Assembly: GCA_016210115.1 (NCBI GenBank) | Contig: JACQUW010000382.1 | Coordinates: forward strand, 1 to 40,892 | Origin: Deltaproteobacteria bacterium | Lineage (GTDB): Bacteria; Desulfobacterota; Binatia; UBA9968 | DNA length: 40,892 nucleotides | Direction: 5' to 3' | The notes under the pieces: generated by a model | What the model saw: only the letters and a program-made list of their open reading frames with translations | What the model was told of the DNA's origin: nothing | The model's database searches: none | Position numbers and translations under genes: made by a program | Shown: one piece after another, positions 1 to 8,087 of the stretch | Numbering within the stretch: the first letter of the stretch is position 1 | Layout of the letters: the number at the start of each line of letters is the position of its first letter

Positions 1-279
1 TCGAACCGGGCTCATCGGACGTCCGCGGCCCTCCGCCCTACACCCCTCGGCCGAGGTCTGGCTTTCATTGTTCAGGGCGATGCAAATTTTCATGAACATT
101 CTCCTGAAAGTGGAATCCTGAGAAAACAATTGACAAAGAGGGGGCAGGGGAGATTTTCTGGCTTTGCTGCGGGCGCCCCCGCTACCTCCTGCCGTCCCAC
201 TAGCGTCATAATTTTTTCACAGCTTTCCTTTTTCAAAGAGGGATAATCCAAAAAGGAGATGAAACCTTTGGTGTAATAG
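1..279. other. Left-edge non-coding stretch with truncated repeat
   Basis: No convincing gene. Read on the minus strand, bases 81 to 25 match the start of the repeat found at 28597-28650 (shared blocks CGCCCTGAA, AATGAAAGCC, CTCGGCCGAGG and GGAGGGCCG). A minus-strand ATG at 93 has a good AGGAG eight bases upstream and is open to the window edge, but its codons fall inside the repeat. A GTG-started ORF (90-296, minus) overlaps the end of the upstream gene and resembles nothing known. Confidence 0.4.
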
Positions 280-738
280 TTAGCTTTGGAGCTCACCTTC
301 CCTGACGGGCAGGAGTACAGTACAGCGCGCGGTAAGGATTACCCGCGATTCCTGGTTTACCCCTTCCCAATCACATGCGATCCATGAGAGCGCCGCAGCA
401 GGAGATTTTTCTACGATCTTTCCGGAATAGTGGATCAGGTCCCCCTCGAAGGTAGGATAAGATTGGCGCACCCTAAGCTTGCGTAGCAGGCCGCGTGGAC
501 CGATCCAATCGGTGATGGCGCGGGCCAGAAGCGCCTCGCGATAAGCGCCGCTGGCGATAAAAGTCTTAAGCCCGTTTAGTTCTCGGACGAAATCTCGATC
601 CCAGTGAAGCCGGTACCAGTTTTCCTGAAATCCTGCCCATTGGACCGTGTCGACAATGGTCAAGGGTCCAAAGGTGCGGCGGGGAATAAGACCACCCGGC
701 GCGACATCTTCGAACCAAAGCTGTTCTATCGAAAACAT
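280..738 (-). CDS. MaoC-like hotdog hydratase, H-bearing half
   Basis: Single-hotdog protein of about 152 residues, similar in style to the C-terminal half of FAS1-like/MaoC acyl-CoA hydratases. It probably hydrates or dehydrates an acyl-CoA in the cytoplasm. The opening FEDVAPG and the segment around LHWDRDF align with the family's YFEDL..G and NPIHxDxxFA blocks. His45 is kept, but the catalytic Asp five residues earlier is Asn40. I start at the ATG at 738, because an upstream GTG at 762 would overlap the preceding CoA-transferase and add unrelated residues; the ribosome site is weak either way. It is the last gene of a tight minus-strand run and may work with the hotdog protein at 1876-2424, which has the opposite half of the dyad. 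Confidence 0.75.
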   Translation of the reverse strand: MFSIEQLWFEDVAPGGLIPRRTFGPLTIVDTVQWAGFQENWYRLHWDRDFVRELNGLKTFIASGAYREALLARAITDWIGPRGLLRKLRVRQSYPTFEGDLIHYSGKIVEKSPAAALSWIACDWEGVNQESRVILTARCTVLLPVREGELQS

Positions 739-748
739 CGTGTGCCCG

Positions 749-1873
749 CTACAGGACGCCACTCTCCATGAACGCCTGCTGGTCTAATTTTGAATAACCG
801 AGTTTGGTCAGGATCTCGGCATTGTGCTGTCCCAGGGCAGGCGCTGGAGCCAAACGGAACCCTCGTGGAGTAGAAATCGCGCCGCCGGGGACCATTATTC
901 GGCCGGAGTCCGGATCTTCAACTTCCGTTAAAAAGCCGCGCGCCAGAAGCTGGGGGTCGCATACCAGATCTGCGGGAGTCGCTACGGGAGAGGCAGCGAT
1001 GTGGCGCTCTTGAGCTCCGGTAACCAATTCCTCCTTCGAGAAGCGCTTCGACCAGACCTCAATACGGTTGAGAACGAAGTCCCTCTTTCGATTGCGGCCG
1101 GCATCCTCGTCCAGCGATCGATCTTCCGAAAGCTCCGGATCCCCTATCCACTCTTTCAATCTGCTCCAGCTTTCCGGATTGGGAGGGACGCTTACCAGCC
1201 AATAACCGTCCGCGCATGCAAGGGCGCCCGAGATCGCCGTGATCTGGCCTCTCAAGCCCCGCCGCCGTGTGATTTCGCCGGTGGAAGTGTAGGCAACCAT
1301 GGCCTGCTCCATCAACGATTCCAGGCATTGCTGGACAGAGACACGGACGCTCCGGCCTTCGCCGGCACACTGCTGTGCGTTCATTGCCGCCGCCGTAGCA
1401 ATGGCCGTATAGAGGCCCGTAATCGCATAGATGACGTGCCCGCCCGCGATCACAGGTGTTTGAGACGGCAGGCCGGTGATGGACATCAGACCGGACCGCG
1501 CGTAGGCGCAGATTTCAGGCGGCGCGTCTTCGACAAGCGTGAGCACCAGGCGTGAATTGGCCTCCCGCAGGAGCATCTCTTCAAGGGGAAAAGGATCGTT
1601 CGCCACCAAAGCGTCCGCTTTGCCAACGAGCTTAAGGAAAATCTGTTGGCCGGCCGGCGATTTGACGTCCAGAGTCAGGCTCTTTTTCCCCATGTTCAAG
1701 AAGAGGTGATAAGGGCCATGCTCCAGGTCCAGACGACCGTCAGGATGGGGGCCGAGCCGCCTCAGGATGTCTCCCGTGCGAGACTCCACTCTTACGACCT
1801 CATGGCCCGCTTCCGCGAGCAGCCGCGCGGCGTATGCGGCGGAATGACCTGTCATGTCGATGATCAGTGACAT
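749..1873 (-). CDS. CaiB/BaiF-type (class III) CoA-transferase, altered active site
   Basis: Class III CoA-transferase, the family that moves CoA between carboxylic acids (formyl-CoA transferase, CaiB, mesaconyl-CoA transferase). Seen: the N-terminal Rossmann-like block ending HEVVRVE, the MGKKSLTLD motif (family form NRNKRSITLD) near residues 61-69, and the C-terminal LGQHNAEIL motif. It is 374 residues, slightly short because the usual N-terminal lead-in is missing. In the G-x-G-x-x-VDVS segment that normally supplies the catalytic Asp, this protein reads VRVSVQQ: Arg177 and Gln182 stand where Asp occurs in relatives, so CoA-transferase activity is doubtful. The ATG begins two bases after the stop of the upstream hotdog gene, suggesting translational coupling. 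Confidence 0.88.
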   Translation of the reverse strand: MSLIIDMTGHSAAYAARLLAEAGHEVVRVESRTGDILRRLGPHPDGRLDLEHGPYHLFLNMGKKSLTLDVKSPAGQQIFLKLVGKADALVANDPFPLEEMLLREANSRLVLTLVEDAPPEICAYARSGLMSITGLPSQTPVIAGGHVIYAITGLYTAIATAAAMNAQQCAGEGRSVRVSVQQCLESLMEQAMVAYTSTGEITRRRGLRGQITAISGALACADGYWLVSVPPNPESWSRLKEWIGDPELSEDRSLDEDAGRNRKRDFVLNRIEVWSKRFSKEELVTGAQERHIAASPVATPADLVCDPQLLARGFLTEVEDPDSGRIMVPGGAISTPRGFRLAPAPALGQHNAEILTKLGYSKLDQQAFMESGVL

Positions 1874-1875
1874 AT

Positions 1876-2424
1876 CTAATTCTCGCCGGGTTTCTCTCCG
1901 GACGGCTTTCGCTTCGGGAGCTTGACGCTGGTCTGGCGAACCCGCAGGACGATTTCTCCCCGTTCTCTTTGAAACTCGATCTCCCGCGTTACGAAAATTC
2001 CCATCCCGGCGCGGGTGCTGCGCGAGACGATGTCGACAATTCTGTGGGTGACACTAAGCCGATCGCCGAGATAGACCGGCTCCAGCCACTCGAACTCCGC
2101 CTGCGCGTTGCGAGATTCCGTGTAGTTCTCCGGAAGAGGCATCGCCTCCCAAAGATTGTCCGAGAGTGTCCCTCCGGAACCTTCGCTCCGGCGATACAGC
2201 TCGGCAACCATCATGGGGGGAATCACTCGACCTCGATATCCGACTGAGCGCGCAAATTCATCGTCGAGCCAAAGGGAGTTCCGGTCGCCGGTTGCATTGA
2301 TATAGCGCCGCAAGTCGGATTCGGAGATCCTCTCGGGCAACGGAATCGGGCCAAGCGTCCGCCCGCACCATGTTTTGAGCTCCTCCGTAACGACGGAATC
2401 GGTTTCTTTTTTTATATTCTGCAT
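1876..2424 (-). CDS. FAS1-like/MaoC hotdog dehydratase, D-bearing half
   Basis: 182-residue hotdog protein resembling the N-terminal FAS1-like dehydratase domain of MaoC-type enzymes acting on acyl-CoA thioesters. Visible features: the lead-in ISESDLRRYINATGD, the GYRGRVIPPMM segment typical of the substrate loop, and the late YLGDRLSVTHRI strand. Asp47 of the catalytic Asp/His dyad is kept, but the His position is Trp52. The neighbouring hotdog gene at 280-738 has His but no Asp, so the two may form a heterodimer with one complete site, as HadA/HadB-type pairs do with unequal subunits. First gene of a tight three-gene run; the upstream 299 bp hold a repeat element. Confidence 0.8.
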   Translation of the reverse strand: MQNIKKETDSVVTEELKTWCGRTLGPIPLPERISESDLRRYINATGDRNSLWLDDEFARSVGYRGRVIPPMMVAELYRRSEGSGGTLSDNLWEAMPLPENYTESRNAQAEFEWLEPVYLGDRLSVTHRIVDIVSRSTRAGMGIFVTREIEFQRERGEIVLRVRQTSVKLPKRKPSGEKPGEN

Positions 2425-2465
2425 TTTTCCTAAAGCATGCTTCGACTATTCTCGGAAGCGGGAAT

Positions 2466-2493
2466 CGTGAACCGTGAAAGGTGAAACGTGAAT
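2466..2493 (+). repeat. Four tandem heptamers (S-GTGAA-N)
   Basis: Four exact-length 7-base units, CGTGAAC, CGTGAAA, GGTGAAA and CGTGAAT, lie head to tail in the gap upstream of the hotdog gene that starts at 2424. A short variable-number repeat of this kind can change length by slippage and could alter the spacing of the upstream region. Confidence 0.8.
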
Positions 2494-2557
2494 GGGCTCC
2501 GATTCACTTTTTACTTTACGCTCTTCGTGACCTTCAGCCCTTACTCCCTCCGGCCGA

Positions 2558-2683
2558 GATGAAAGCCGCTGCCCGTTCGGAGAGCCCGCGCATCCGACCT
2601 GCCTGCCGGCAGGCAGGTAACCAGCGGTGGGAATAACCACTGACCCATTGCGCGGGCTCGGAGAGCGGGCGGCGGCTTTCATC
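2558..2683 (+). repeat. 126-bp palindromic hairpin element, copy 1
   Basis: Begins GATGAAAGCCGC and ends GCGGCTTTCATC. The outer arms of roughly 30 bases are imperfect inverted repeats, and a perfect 22-base palindrome occupies 2597-2618. A second copy of exactly the same length and orientation lies at 39183-39308. It carries no ORF. Structure and size fit a MITE- or REP-like mobile hairpin; no transposase or clear target duplication was seen. Confidence 0.8.
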
Positions 2684-2723
2684 GCCAAGCGTGACGCAAA
2701 ACTTCATGGTCATTCCAAAAAAA

Positions 2724-3941
2724 TTACCGGAGGGCGCCTTGATCTTCCAAGTCGGCGATCTCTCCATCGGAAAGCCTGAGCCAGTCGCGCAGAATCTCTC
2801 GGTTGTGTTCGCCCAAGAGCGGCGCCGGGCTGAGGCAGGCAAGGGGACTGTGACTGAAAGTGAAGGGCAGGCCGGTGACGAGCCTTGATGATCCCGAAGG
2901 ATATTTCAGTACGCGAAAGATGCCCCGGTCGTGGGATGAATCTACGATATCATCAATGTTCCGCACGCGCTCTGCCGGGACTCCGGCGCCCCGCAATAGA
3001 GACTCGACCTCGGTATTATTACGCTGCTTTGTCCATCGTTCGAGATGTTCATCAATCTTATCATGCGCGCTTAGTCTTCCGGTAACGCTGTCAAACCTGA
3101 CGTCCCCCGCCCATGACGGACTGCCCAACGCTCCGACCAGAGCCCGCCACTGCTCGTCATTCTCCACGCTGATTACGCACCACTTGTCTTCGCCGGCGCA
3201 GCGATAGCAGCCCTGTGGGGCCGCAACCGTGGACCGATTGCCTGTCCGAGGAGGAAGATCGCGGTTCTGAGAAGTCGCGTAAAGGAGGGGTCCCAGACTC
3301 GCTACGCTGCACTCAAACTGACTAAGATCCAGATAGGCCCCGAGTCCTGTTCGCTGCCGATCCGCGAGCGCTTCCAGAATGCCGAAACAGGCATGCAATC
3401 CCCCCACGAAGTCATTCCAGGAATTTGAGATGGCTACGGGAGGGTCGCCCTCATTGCCCGTCGCCAGCATCAAGCCCGAATAGGCCTGCAAATTCAAATT
3501 CATGCTTCTCCAGCTCTGGCGCGGGCCTTTGTGCCCGTAGCCGGACATGCTAACGAAAATGAGGCGGGGATTGACGGCCCGCAATCGATCGTAACCCAAG
3601 CCCAATCGATCCATGACCCCGCCGCTAAAGTTCTCCACGACGACATCGGCAACCTCCACCAAGCGCGTAATCAGAGCGTGCCCGGAGTTGGTTTTGAGAT
3701 TTATCGTGATGGAACGCTTGTTGCGGTTCATGCTGAGGTAGGCGGGGGGACGATCCCGGATGTCGTCGACCGCCTTTAATCTCGATCCGCCGGCATAATC
3801 CTTCCGCAGGCTGGTTTCGATCTTTGCGACGTCCGCGCCGAGATCGGCAAGAATCCGCGTACAGAACGGCGCCGCCACGATATGGCCGAAGTCGAGGACC
3901 CGGGTCCCGGTCAATGGCGGATTGGCGGGAATGTTCATCAT
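2724..3941 (-). CDS. CaiB/BaiF-type (class III) CoA-transferase
   Basis: Full-length (405 residues) class III CoA-transferase. Motifs in order: GTRVLDFGHIVAAPFCTRIL near the N-terminus, ADVAKIE, NRNKRSITINL near residues 72-82, VVENFSGGVMDRLGLG, GYGHKGP near 134, the catalytic-Asp segment YLDLSQFE with Asp205 present, and the C-terminal LLGEHNREIL. It should attach CoA to a carboxylic acid, using another acyl-CoA as donor, in the cytoplasm. Its substrate is unknown; the flanking Bug and NMT1-like binding proteins suggest an imported organic acid. Two adjacent ATG codons open the ORF, without a strong ribosome site. The second CoA-transferase at 749-1873 lacks the Asp, so this one is the likelier active enzyme. 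Confidence 0.92.
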   Translation of the reverse strand: MMNIPANPPLTGTRVLDFGHIVAAPFCTRILADLGADVAKIETSLRKDYAGGSRLKAVDDIRDRPPAYLSMNRNKRSITINLKTNSGHALITRLVEVADVVVENFSGGVMDRLGLGYDRLRAVNPRLIFVSMSGYGHKGPRQSWRSMNLNLQAYSGLMLATGNEGDPPVAISNSWNDFVGGLHACFGILEALADRQRTGLGAYLDLSQFECSVASLGPLLYATSQNRDLPPRTGNRSTVAAPQGCYRCAGEDKWCVISVENDEQWRALVGALGSPSWAGDVRFDSVTGRLSAHDKIDEHLERWTKQRNNTEVESLLRGAGVPAERVRNIDDIVDSSHDRGIFRVLKYPSGSSRLVTGLPFTFSHSPLACLSPAPLLGEHNREILRDWLRLSDGEIADLEDQGALR

Positions 3942-3997
3942 ATGGAAGGATCACTCTTGACCATGCGACTGCGCCGCTTTCGGAGGAATAGGGTTCA

Positions 3998-5134
3998 TTA
4001 TTTGCCTAGAATTCTCTTTACCCGATCTGTGACTTCGGGGGGCTGGCTCATGACTTCCTGAGCCAGGGCCTGCAGCTCTTCGCCGGCTACGAATTCCACG
4101 TCCATTTTCCCCTTTTTGGCTTCCGCCAAAAGCTCCGGATCTTTCAGGGCCGCCGCATAAGCTGCCCGCAATAATTTTACCCGTTCCGGAGGAGTTCCCG
4201 GCGCGGCCACAATTGGCTGACCAAAATCGCTGCCCGACAGGACGATCCGGACCACACGGCGGCTGGCGTCGGAAGTCTTGTACCTGTCCATGATTTCATG
4301 GATCGTGGGAGTTTCCGGCGTCCTGGGGTCGCGCTTCTGCCCTGTTTGTAGGATGTGAACATCGAATTTATTTTTATGCCAGCTCAGGAACGGCTCGCGC
4401 CCGAAGTGTGCCGGGAGGATCATACCGCGACAAAGCACCTCCCCTTTTTCCACCGCCAGATCGATCTCGCTTCCCCCCGCGTAGCCGAGCACGGTGTGAA
4501 TTTTGACGCCCATCGCCTCCTGCAGGGTTTTCGCCAGGATATTATCCGAGCTCGCAATACCGGAGCTTCCGCACCGCGCAGGCTCCTTCGCTTTCAGCAG
4601 GTCGTCGATGCTCTTATAGGGAGAGTCGGCCCGCATGTAGAGGAGTAGATGGTTTTTGACGGGCGATCCGATCCAATGGAATTTTCTTATATCGTACTGG
4701 ACCTCTTTCTGGCCTGAAAGCTGGGCCGCATAAATATTCGCGTGCGGCGCTCCGAGCGTCAGCCCGTCCGGCTTGGCGACGCCGTAAACGTAGTTGGCCG
4801 CGATGATGGAGCTGGCGCCGGTCATGTTCTGAACGATAAACGTCGGGTTTCCCGGAATATATTTTCCCATGTGCCGAGCCGCCAGGCGCGCCCAGAGATC
4901 ATAAAACCCTCCCGCGCTCAATCCGACGATAATCCGTATCGTTTTGCCTTTATAGTACGGCTCCTCCTGGGCGTGAATCCTTGCTGCAGGGCCAAGGCCG
5001 AGAACAAGCAGCATAGTCAAAAAAAGCAAGGCTGCAGTGAGTTTTACCGCTTTTCCCGCTCGCGACCTCTGCGTAAGATTTCGGAATGAGGGCAATCTTG
5101 CCGTTAAATGTTTAAATCGCATCGAAAGCAGCAT
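3998..5134 (-). CDS. Bug/TctC-family periplasmic binding protein (divergent)
   Basis: Periplasmic substrate-binding receptor of the tripartite tricarboxylate transporter (Bug) family, which binds organic acids. Seen: a hydrophobic signal segment at about residues 33-52 with a likely AHA cleavage site, the KTIRIIVGLSAGG loop, the RHMGKYIPGNP and NMTGASS segments, AKPDGLTLG, and the C-terminal PPGTPPERVKLLRAAYAAAL pattern (here APGTPPERVK). The ATG at 5134 is preceded by a strong AAGGAGG at 5146-5152, which supports an unusually long basic N-region of about 30 residues. No TctA or TctB gene adjoins it, so the membrane partner must lie elsewhere. It sits between a CoA-transferase and an NMT1-like protein. 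Confidence 0.88.
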   Translation of the reverse strand: MLLSMRFKHLTARLPSFRNLTQRSRAGKAVKLTAALLFLTMLLVLGLGPAARIHAQEEPYYKGKTIRIIVGLSAGGFYDLWARLAARHMGKYIPGNPTFIVQNMTGASSIIAANYVYGVAKPDGLTLGAPHANIYAAQLSGQKEVQYDIRKFHWIGSPVKNHLLLYMRADSPYKSIDDLLKAKEPARCGSSGIASSDNILAKTLQEAMGVKIHTVLGYAGGSEIDLAVEKGEVLCRGMILPAHFGREPFLSWHKNKFDVHILQTGQKRDPRTPETPTIHEIMDRYKTSDASRRVVRIVLSGSDFGQPIVAAPGTPPERVKLLRAAYAAALKDPELLAEAKKGKMDVEFVAGEELQALAQEVMSQPPEVTDRVKRILGK

Positions 5135-5232
5135 CCGCCGTCGAACCTCCTTAGGGATTTTTGATTGAGTGGTGTATCAGGTAAAAAAAAGAAATGTGTT
5201 TGTTATATCCCAGCGCAAATTCGAGGTCAATT

Positions 5233-6237
5233 TCAACGTGTCTGGCCATAGAGGTGGTCTATGATCCCGCTCTGCTCTAACTCCCTAACAAACCGCATAT
5301 CGATAAATCCCTGTGGATCGGCGCTTCGCGCGCGCGGGTCGCGCGCAGCCGCCAGATCGAAGATCGTCTGCAGACCGGCGGGCAGCACATAAGGCGCCTT
5401 CGGAAACTGCTTGACAACGAAAGCTTCGTAAGCTTCCTCGAGCGCCTCCCGGTCCTGGGTGCGGAGGTACTTCTGCATCACGGCCAAAGCTCCCTCGCGG
5501 TTGGTTTTCGCGTAGTGGATGGCTTCGACCGTGACGCGGACGATCCGCTGAACGATATCTTCATGCGACCGGATAAAAGACTGCCGCGTTACCAGCCCGC
5601 CTTGTAGAAACGGGATCCCCAGGTCTGCGCCGTCGGCAAGAGCTCGAAAACCTGCGCGCCGGGCCAGGACCGTCGACGGGGGATCGAGCACCGTCGCATC
5701 GAATTTCTTCGCGTGCATGGCAGCCAATCGAGTCGCCGGACCGCCGCCGCCGGCCTGGATGATCTGAACGTCTCGGGTATCATTGAGTCCGAGCTTCCGG
5801 AGGATCAGGCGGGCGCCCCAATCTGCCGCGGCGCCGAACCGGCCGATGCCGATGACCTTCCCGCGCAGATCTTCGGGGCGGCGGATCTCGGGACGCGTGA
5901 TAAGCTGATACGACAGCAAGTTGCACCACGCGCCCAGCATAACGATGTCCAGACCGTTCAGATATGGCCCGACGGCCAGCCCGCCCGACATGATACCGAT
6001 AGGCGCCTGCCCTGCCGTGAGGGCGTGCACGGCCGGGGTGGAATCCACATACACTAGGTCCACGCTTATGCCGTGGCGTTCGAAGAGCCCCGCTTCCTGG
6101 GCGAACCAGCCGGCGGAGTTTGTCATCGTAAACTGGCTATAGATCACCTTTAGCCGTTCCTGGGAGCAAACCGTCCCCGGCGCTAAAACCGCCAGGAGTA
6201 GCCAGACGATAACCAGAGAGCGCGCGTTTAGGTTCAT
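5233..6237 (-). CDS. NMT1/SsuA-type ABC solute-binding protein
   Basis: Secreted two-lobe binding protein of the NMT1/THI5/SsuA class, which delivers small organic ligands to ABC importers. A signal peptide covers residues 1-25 (cleavage near VCS). Mature features: an early ligand-loop region around SAGWFAQEAGLFERHGI, the HALTAGQAPIGI segment, RRPEDLRGKVIGIGRFG, and the family tail GFIDMRFVRELEQSGIID near the C-terminus. The ATG has a GGAGGAG upstream. No ABC permease or ATPase is nearby. Neighbours are the enolase-superfamily enzyme and a Bug protein, which suggests import of a carboxylate or aromatic acid used by the same block. Confidence 0.88.
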   Translation of the reverse strand: MNLNARSLVIVWLLLAVLAPGTVCSQERLKVIYSQFTMTNSAGWFAQEAGLFERHGISVDLVYVDSTPAVHALTAGQAPIGIMSGGLAVGPYLNGLDIVMLGAWCNLLSYQLITRPEIRRPEDLRGKVIGIGRFGAAADWGARLILRKLGLNDTRDVQIIQAGGGGPATRLAAMHAKKFDATVLDPPSTVLARRAGFRALADGADLGIPFLQGGLVTRQSFIRSHEDIVQRIVRVTVEAIHYAKTNREGALAVMQKYLRTQDREALEEAYEAFVVKQFPKAPYVLPAGLQTIFDLAAARDPRARSADPQGFIDMRFVRELEQSGIIDHLYGQTR

Positions 6238-6327
6238 CGCTTTACTCCTCCTTTACTGCCGATACGGAATCGATATGCGAAGACACAAGGTTGCTTCTCT
6301 CCTAGTGCCTGGTGGCGAAATGAAGAG

Positions 6328-7407
6328 TCAACTCTGGACTGGAAACTGAACCTCAATTCCTAATCCGGGGCCAGACGGCACATGGATCTCTCCGTCCTGA
6401 ACTATCAGCCCCCGGGCAGGATCGCCGGATACTCTTTCAAATTGACCCACCTCACACGGCAAGGTCGTCGATACGGAAGCGGCGATGAGATGGATGGCGG
6501 CCGCGTCATTGATGAGACTTCCCGCGACGTTGCTAACGATGCATTGAATCCCCGCAACTTGGCAGAGATCGGCCACGCGCTTGGCCTGAAGAATGCCGCC
6601 GGCTTTCTGCGGGCTCGTGGTAATGATCTGCGCTGCTCCCAGGCGGATAGCCCTCAACGCATCATTGACGGTCCTGACGGTCTGGTCGGCTTCGATGGGA
6701 ATCGGCGAATTCTGATTCAGGTGAACCATCCCTTCCCAGTCGTGAGCCGCTACCGGCTGCTCGAACGATTCCACCTCGAACTCTTCCAGGTGTCTCGCTA
6801 CTCGAAGCGCTTCCGGGACAGTATAAGCCTGATTCGCATCGACTTTAATAAATATCTCTTTCCCGACCCTCTGTCTTACCCGCTGAACTCTTTGTACGTC
6901 TTCTTTTAGCCCTGTTCCGATCTTGAGCTTTAGCGCCTTGATCCCCTGGTCAACAAGCGTCTCGGCTTCTTCAGCCATGCGTTCAGGGCTCTGAAGACCG
7001 ATCATCGGCATGACGAGGACGCTCTTCCTTACGGCACCGCCAAGAAGCTCGTAAAGTGGAAGGCCCGTTGCCTTCCCCCTCAGATCCTGAATTCCCATCT
7101 CGACAGCTGCTTTCGCTCTAAAATTGCCCAGGAGGTTTTTCTCCATCCACTCAACGATCAGCTGCGCTTCCATAGGGCTTTTTCCAATCACTCCGGGAGC
7201 AATGACCTCATGAATGAGAGCCTGAGCGGTTGCGATGGTTTCGCCGGCGCGCGGGAAGACATCCGCGTATCCGTAGCCCCTCGTGCCTTCATCGGTAGCG
7301 ATCTCTACCAGCACTCCGGTCGCGACATCGAAATAATTCGCGGCGGTTTTCAGCGGGTTTTTGTAGGGTAACTTAAGAGGACGGGTTCTGACATCCGTGA
7401 TTTTCAC
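6328..7407 (-). CDS. Enolase-superfamily enzyme (mandelate racemase/muconate cycloisomerase type)
   Basis: 359-residue member of the muconate-lactonizing-enzyme subgroup, which abstracts a proton next to a carboxylate. The N-terminal capping domain (about 1-125) is followed by the barrel. The KxK base motif is Lys160-Leu-Lys162. Metal ligands are Asp190 (KVDANQ), Glu216 (SFEQP) and Asp241 (EADQT). The sixth-strand lysine usual in cycloisomerases and epimerases (lKI.k.GG) is not evident; the segment reads IITTSPQKAGG with Ser265 in its place. The reaction may therefore differ (dehydratase, racemase or other). The start is GTG with a modest AGAAAGG upstream. Co-directional with the CoA-transferase/binding-protein block, so it probably acts in the same acid catabolism. 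Confidence 0.88.
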   Translation of the reverse strand: MKITDVRTRPLKLPYKNPLKTAANYFDVATGVLVEIATDEGTRGYGYADVFPRAGETIATAQALIHEVIAPGVIGKSPMEAQLIVEWMEKNLLGNFRAKAAVEMGIQDLRGKATGLPLYELLGGAVRKSVLVMPMIGLQSPERMAEEAETLVDQGIKALKLKIGTGLKEDVQRVQRVRQRVGKEIFIKVDANQAYTVPEALRVARHLEEFEVESFEQPVAAHDWEGMVHLNQNSPIPIEADQTVRTVNDALRAIRLGAAQIITTSPQKAGGILQAKRVADLCQVAGIQCIVSNVAGSLINDAAAIHLIAASVSTTLPCEVGQFERVSGDPARGLIVQDGEIHVPSGPGLGIEVQFPVQS

Positions 7408-7508
7408 AACGGCTCACGCCTTTCTCACGGCTTTTTTGGTTTTTCCGATAACGGAAGTGGCGGCTTTCACAGGCGCAATCCTGGGCGAGCTGACTTAAAT
7501 ATTATGCT

Positions 7509-8087
7509 CTACCTGGTCGGCTTGAAATCCAAAAAATTAGCTCCATCTGTCCATAAACGATTGAACTCGTCGTTCCATTCTTTGGCGACCGCAGGGTCGC
7601 GAACGATTACCAGAACCTCATCGTTCCGGCTGGCAGCGGCGATAGTGTAATTGAACGAGCCGGTCGCTACGACCGCCTGGTCCGCAATGGTCACCTTCAG
7701 ATGCATTTTTCCCTGGTGGGTATTCATCTTGATCGGAATGGCAGCGTTAAAAAGCCTGTTGACCTGCTTGACGTTGGTTCTGTCTTCGTACTCGCTTCGG
7801 TCTGTAATCACCCGGACAGCGACTCCGCGCTTTTTGGCGCTGATAATGGCTCCGGCAATGTCGGGTTGGGTCAGCTTAAAAATCGCGATGTTTAAAGAAG
7901 TCATTGCTGAATCGATAATCTGGATCAGCGCTTTTTCGGGACGCAGCCCCTTACTCGTCTTGGTAAAGTACCATTCCAGCTTTTGTGGAGCTGCGACTGG
8001 AGCCGGCTCCCCAGAAAGCTTCCCGTAACCGCCGGCTAGTAGCAAAACAGCAATGACCAGGCACCGGATCGGTGCAACACGCCGCAT
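7509..8087 (-). CDS. Secreted PLD-family nuclease-like protein (single HKD)
   Basis: Small phospholipase-D-superfamily protein of the Nuc type, whose members cleave phosphodiesters, usually DNA, as dimers. A signal peptide or membrane anchor covers about residues 1-25. The single HKD motif is HLKVTIAD (His129, Lys131, Asp136), followed by the paired GSFNYT at 143-148. Its length of 192 residues fits the one-motif Nuc group, in which two chains build one active site. I start at the ATG at 8087; an in-frame TTG 18 codons upstream is possible but would bury the signal peptide. It is divergent from the plus-strand binding protein at 8387. The cell location is inferred to be periplasm or outside. 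Confidence 0.87.
   Translation of the reverse strand: MRRVAPIRCLVIAVLLLAGGYGKLSGEPAPVAAPQKLEWYFTKTSKGLRPEKALIQIIDSAMTSLNIAIFKLTQPDIAGAIISAKKRGVAVRVITDRSEYEDRTNVKQVNRLFNAAIPIKMNTHQGKMHLKVTIADQAVVATGSFNYTIAAASRNDEVLVIVRDPAVAKEWNDEFNRLWTDGANFLDFKPTR

Larger units (their letters stand above)
2425..2723. other. Intergenic gap filled by repeats
   Basis: 299 bases without a gene. It contains the heptamer array at 2466-2493, the 126-bp hairpin at 2558-2683, and at 2694-2717 the short motif GGAATGACCATGAAG (minus strand), which also occurs as variants at 28325 and 28579. No clear promoter or terminator was recognised apart from these. Confidence 0.6.

Noticed and set aside
1..93. A minus-strand ATG at 93 with a good AGGAG, open to the left edge
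   Set aside because: Most of its visible codons fall in a repeat shared with 28597-28650; cannot be judged without the sequence to the left.
90..296. A 68-codon minus-strand frame after the hydratase gene
   Set aside because: Starts at a GTG overlapping the upstream stop, no ribosome site, no recognisable sequence; kept only as a remark.
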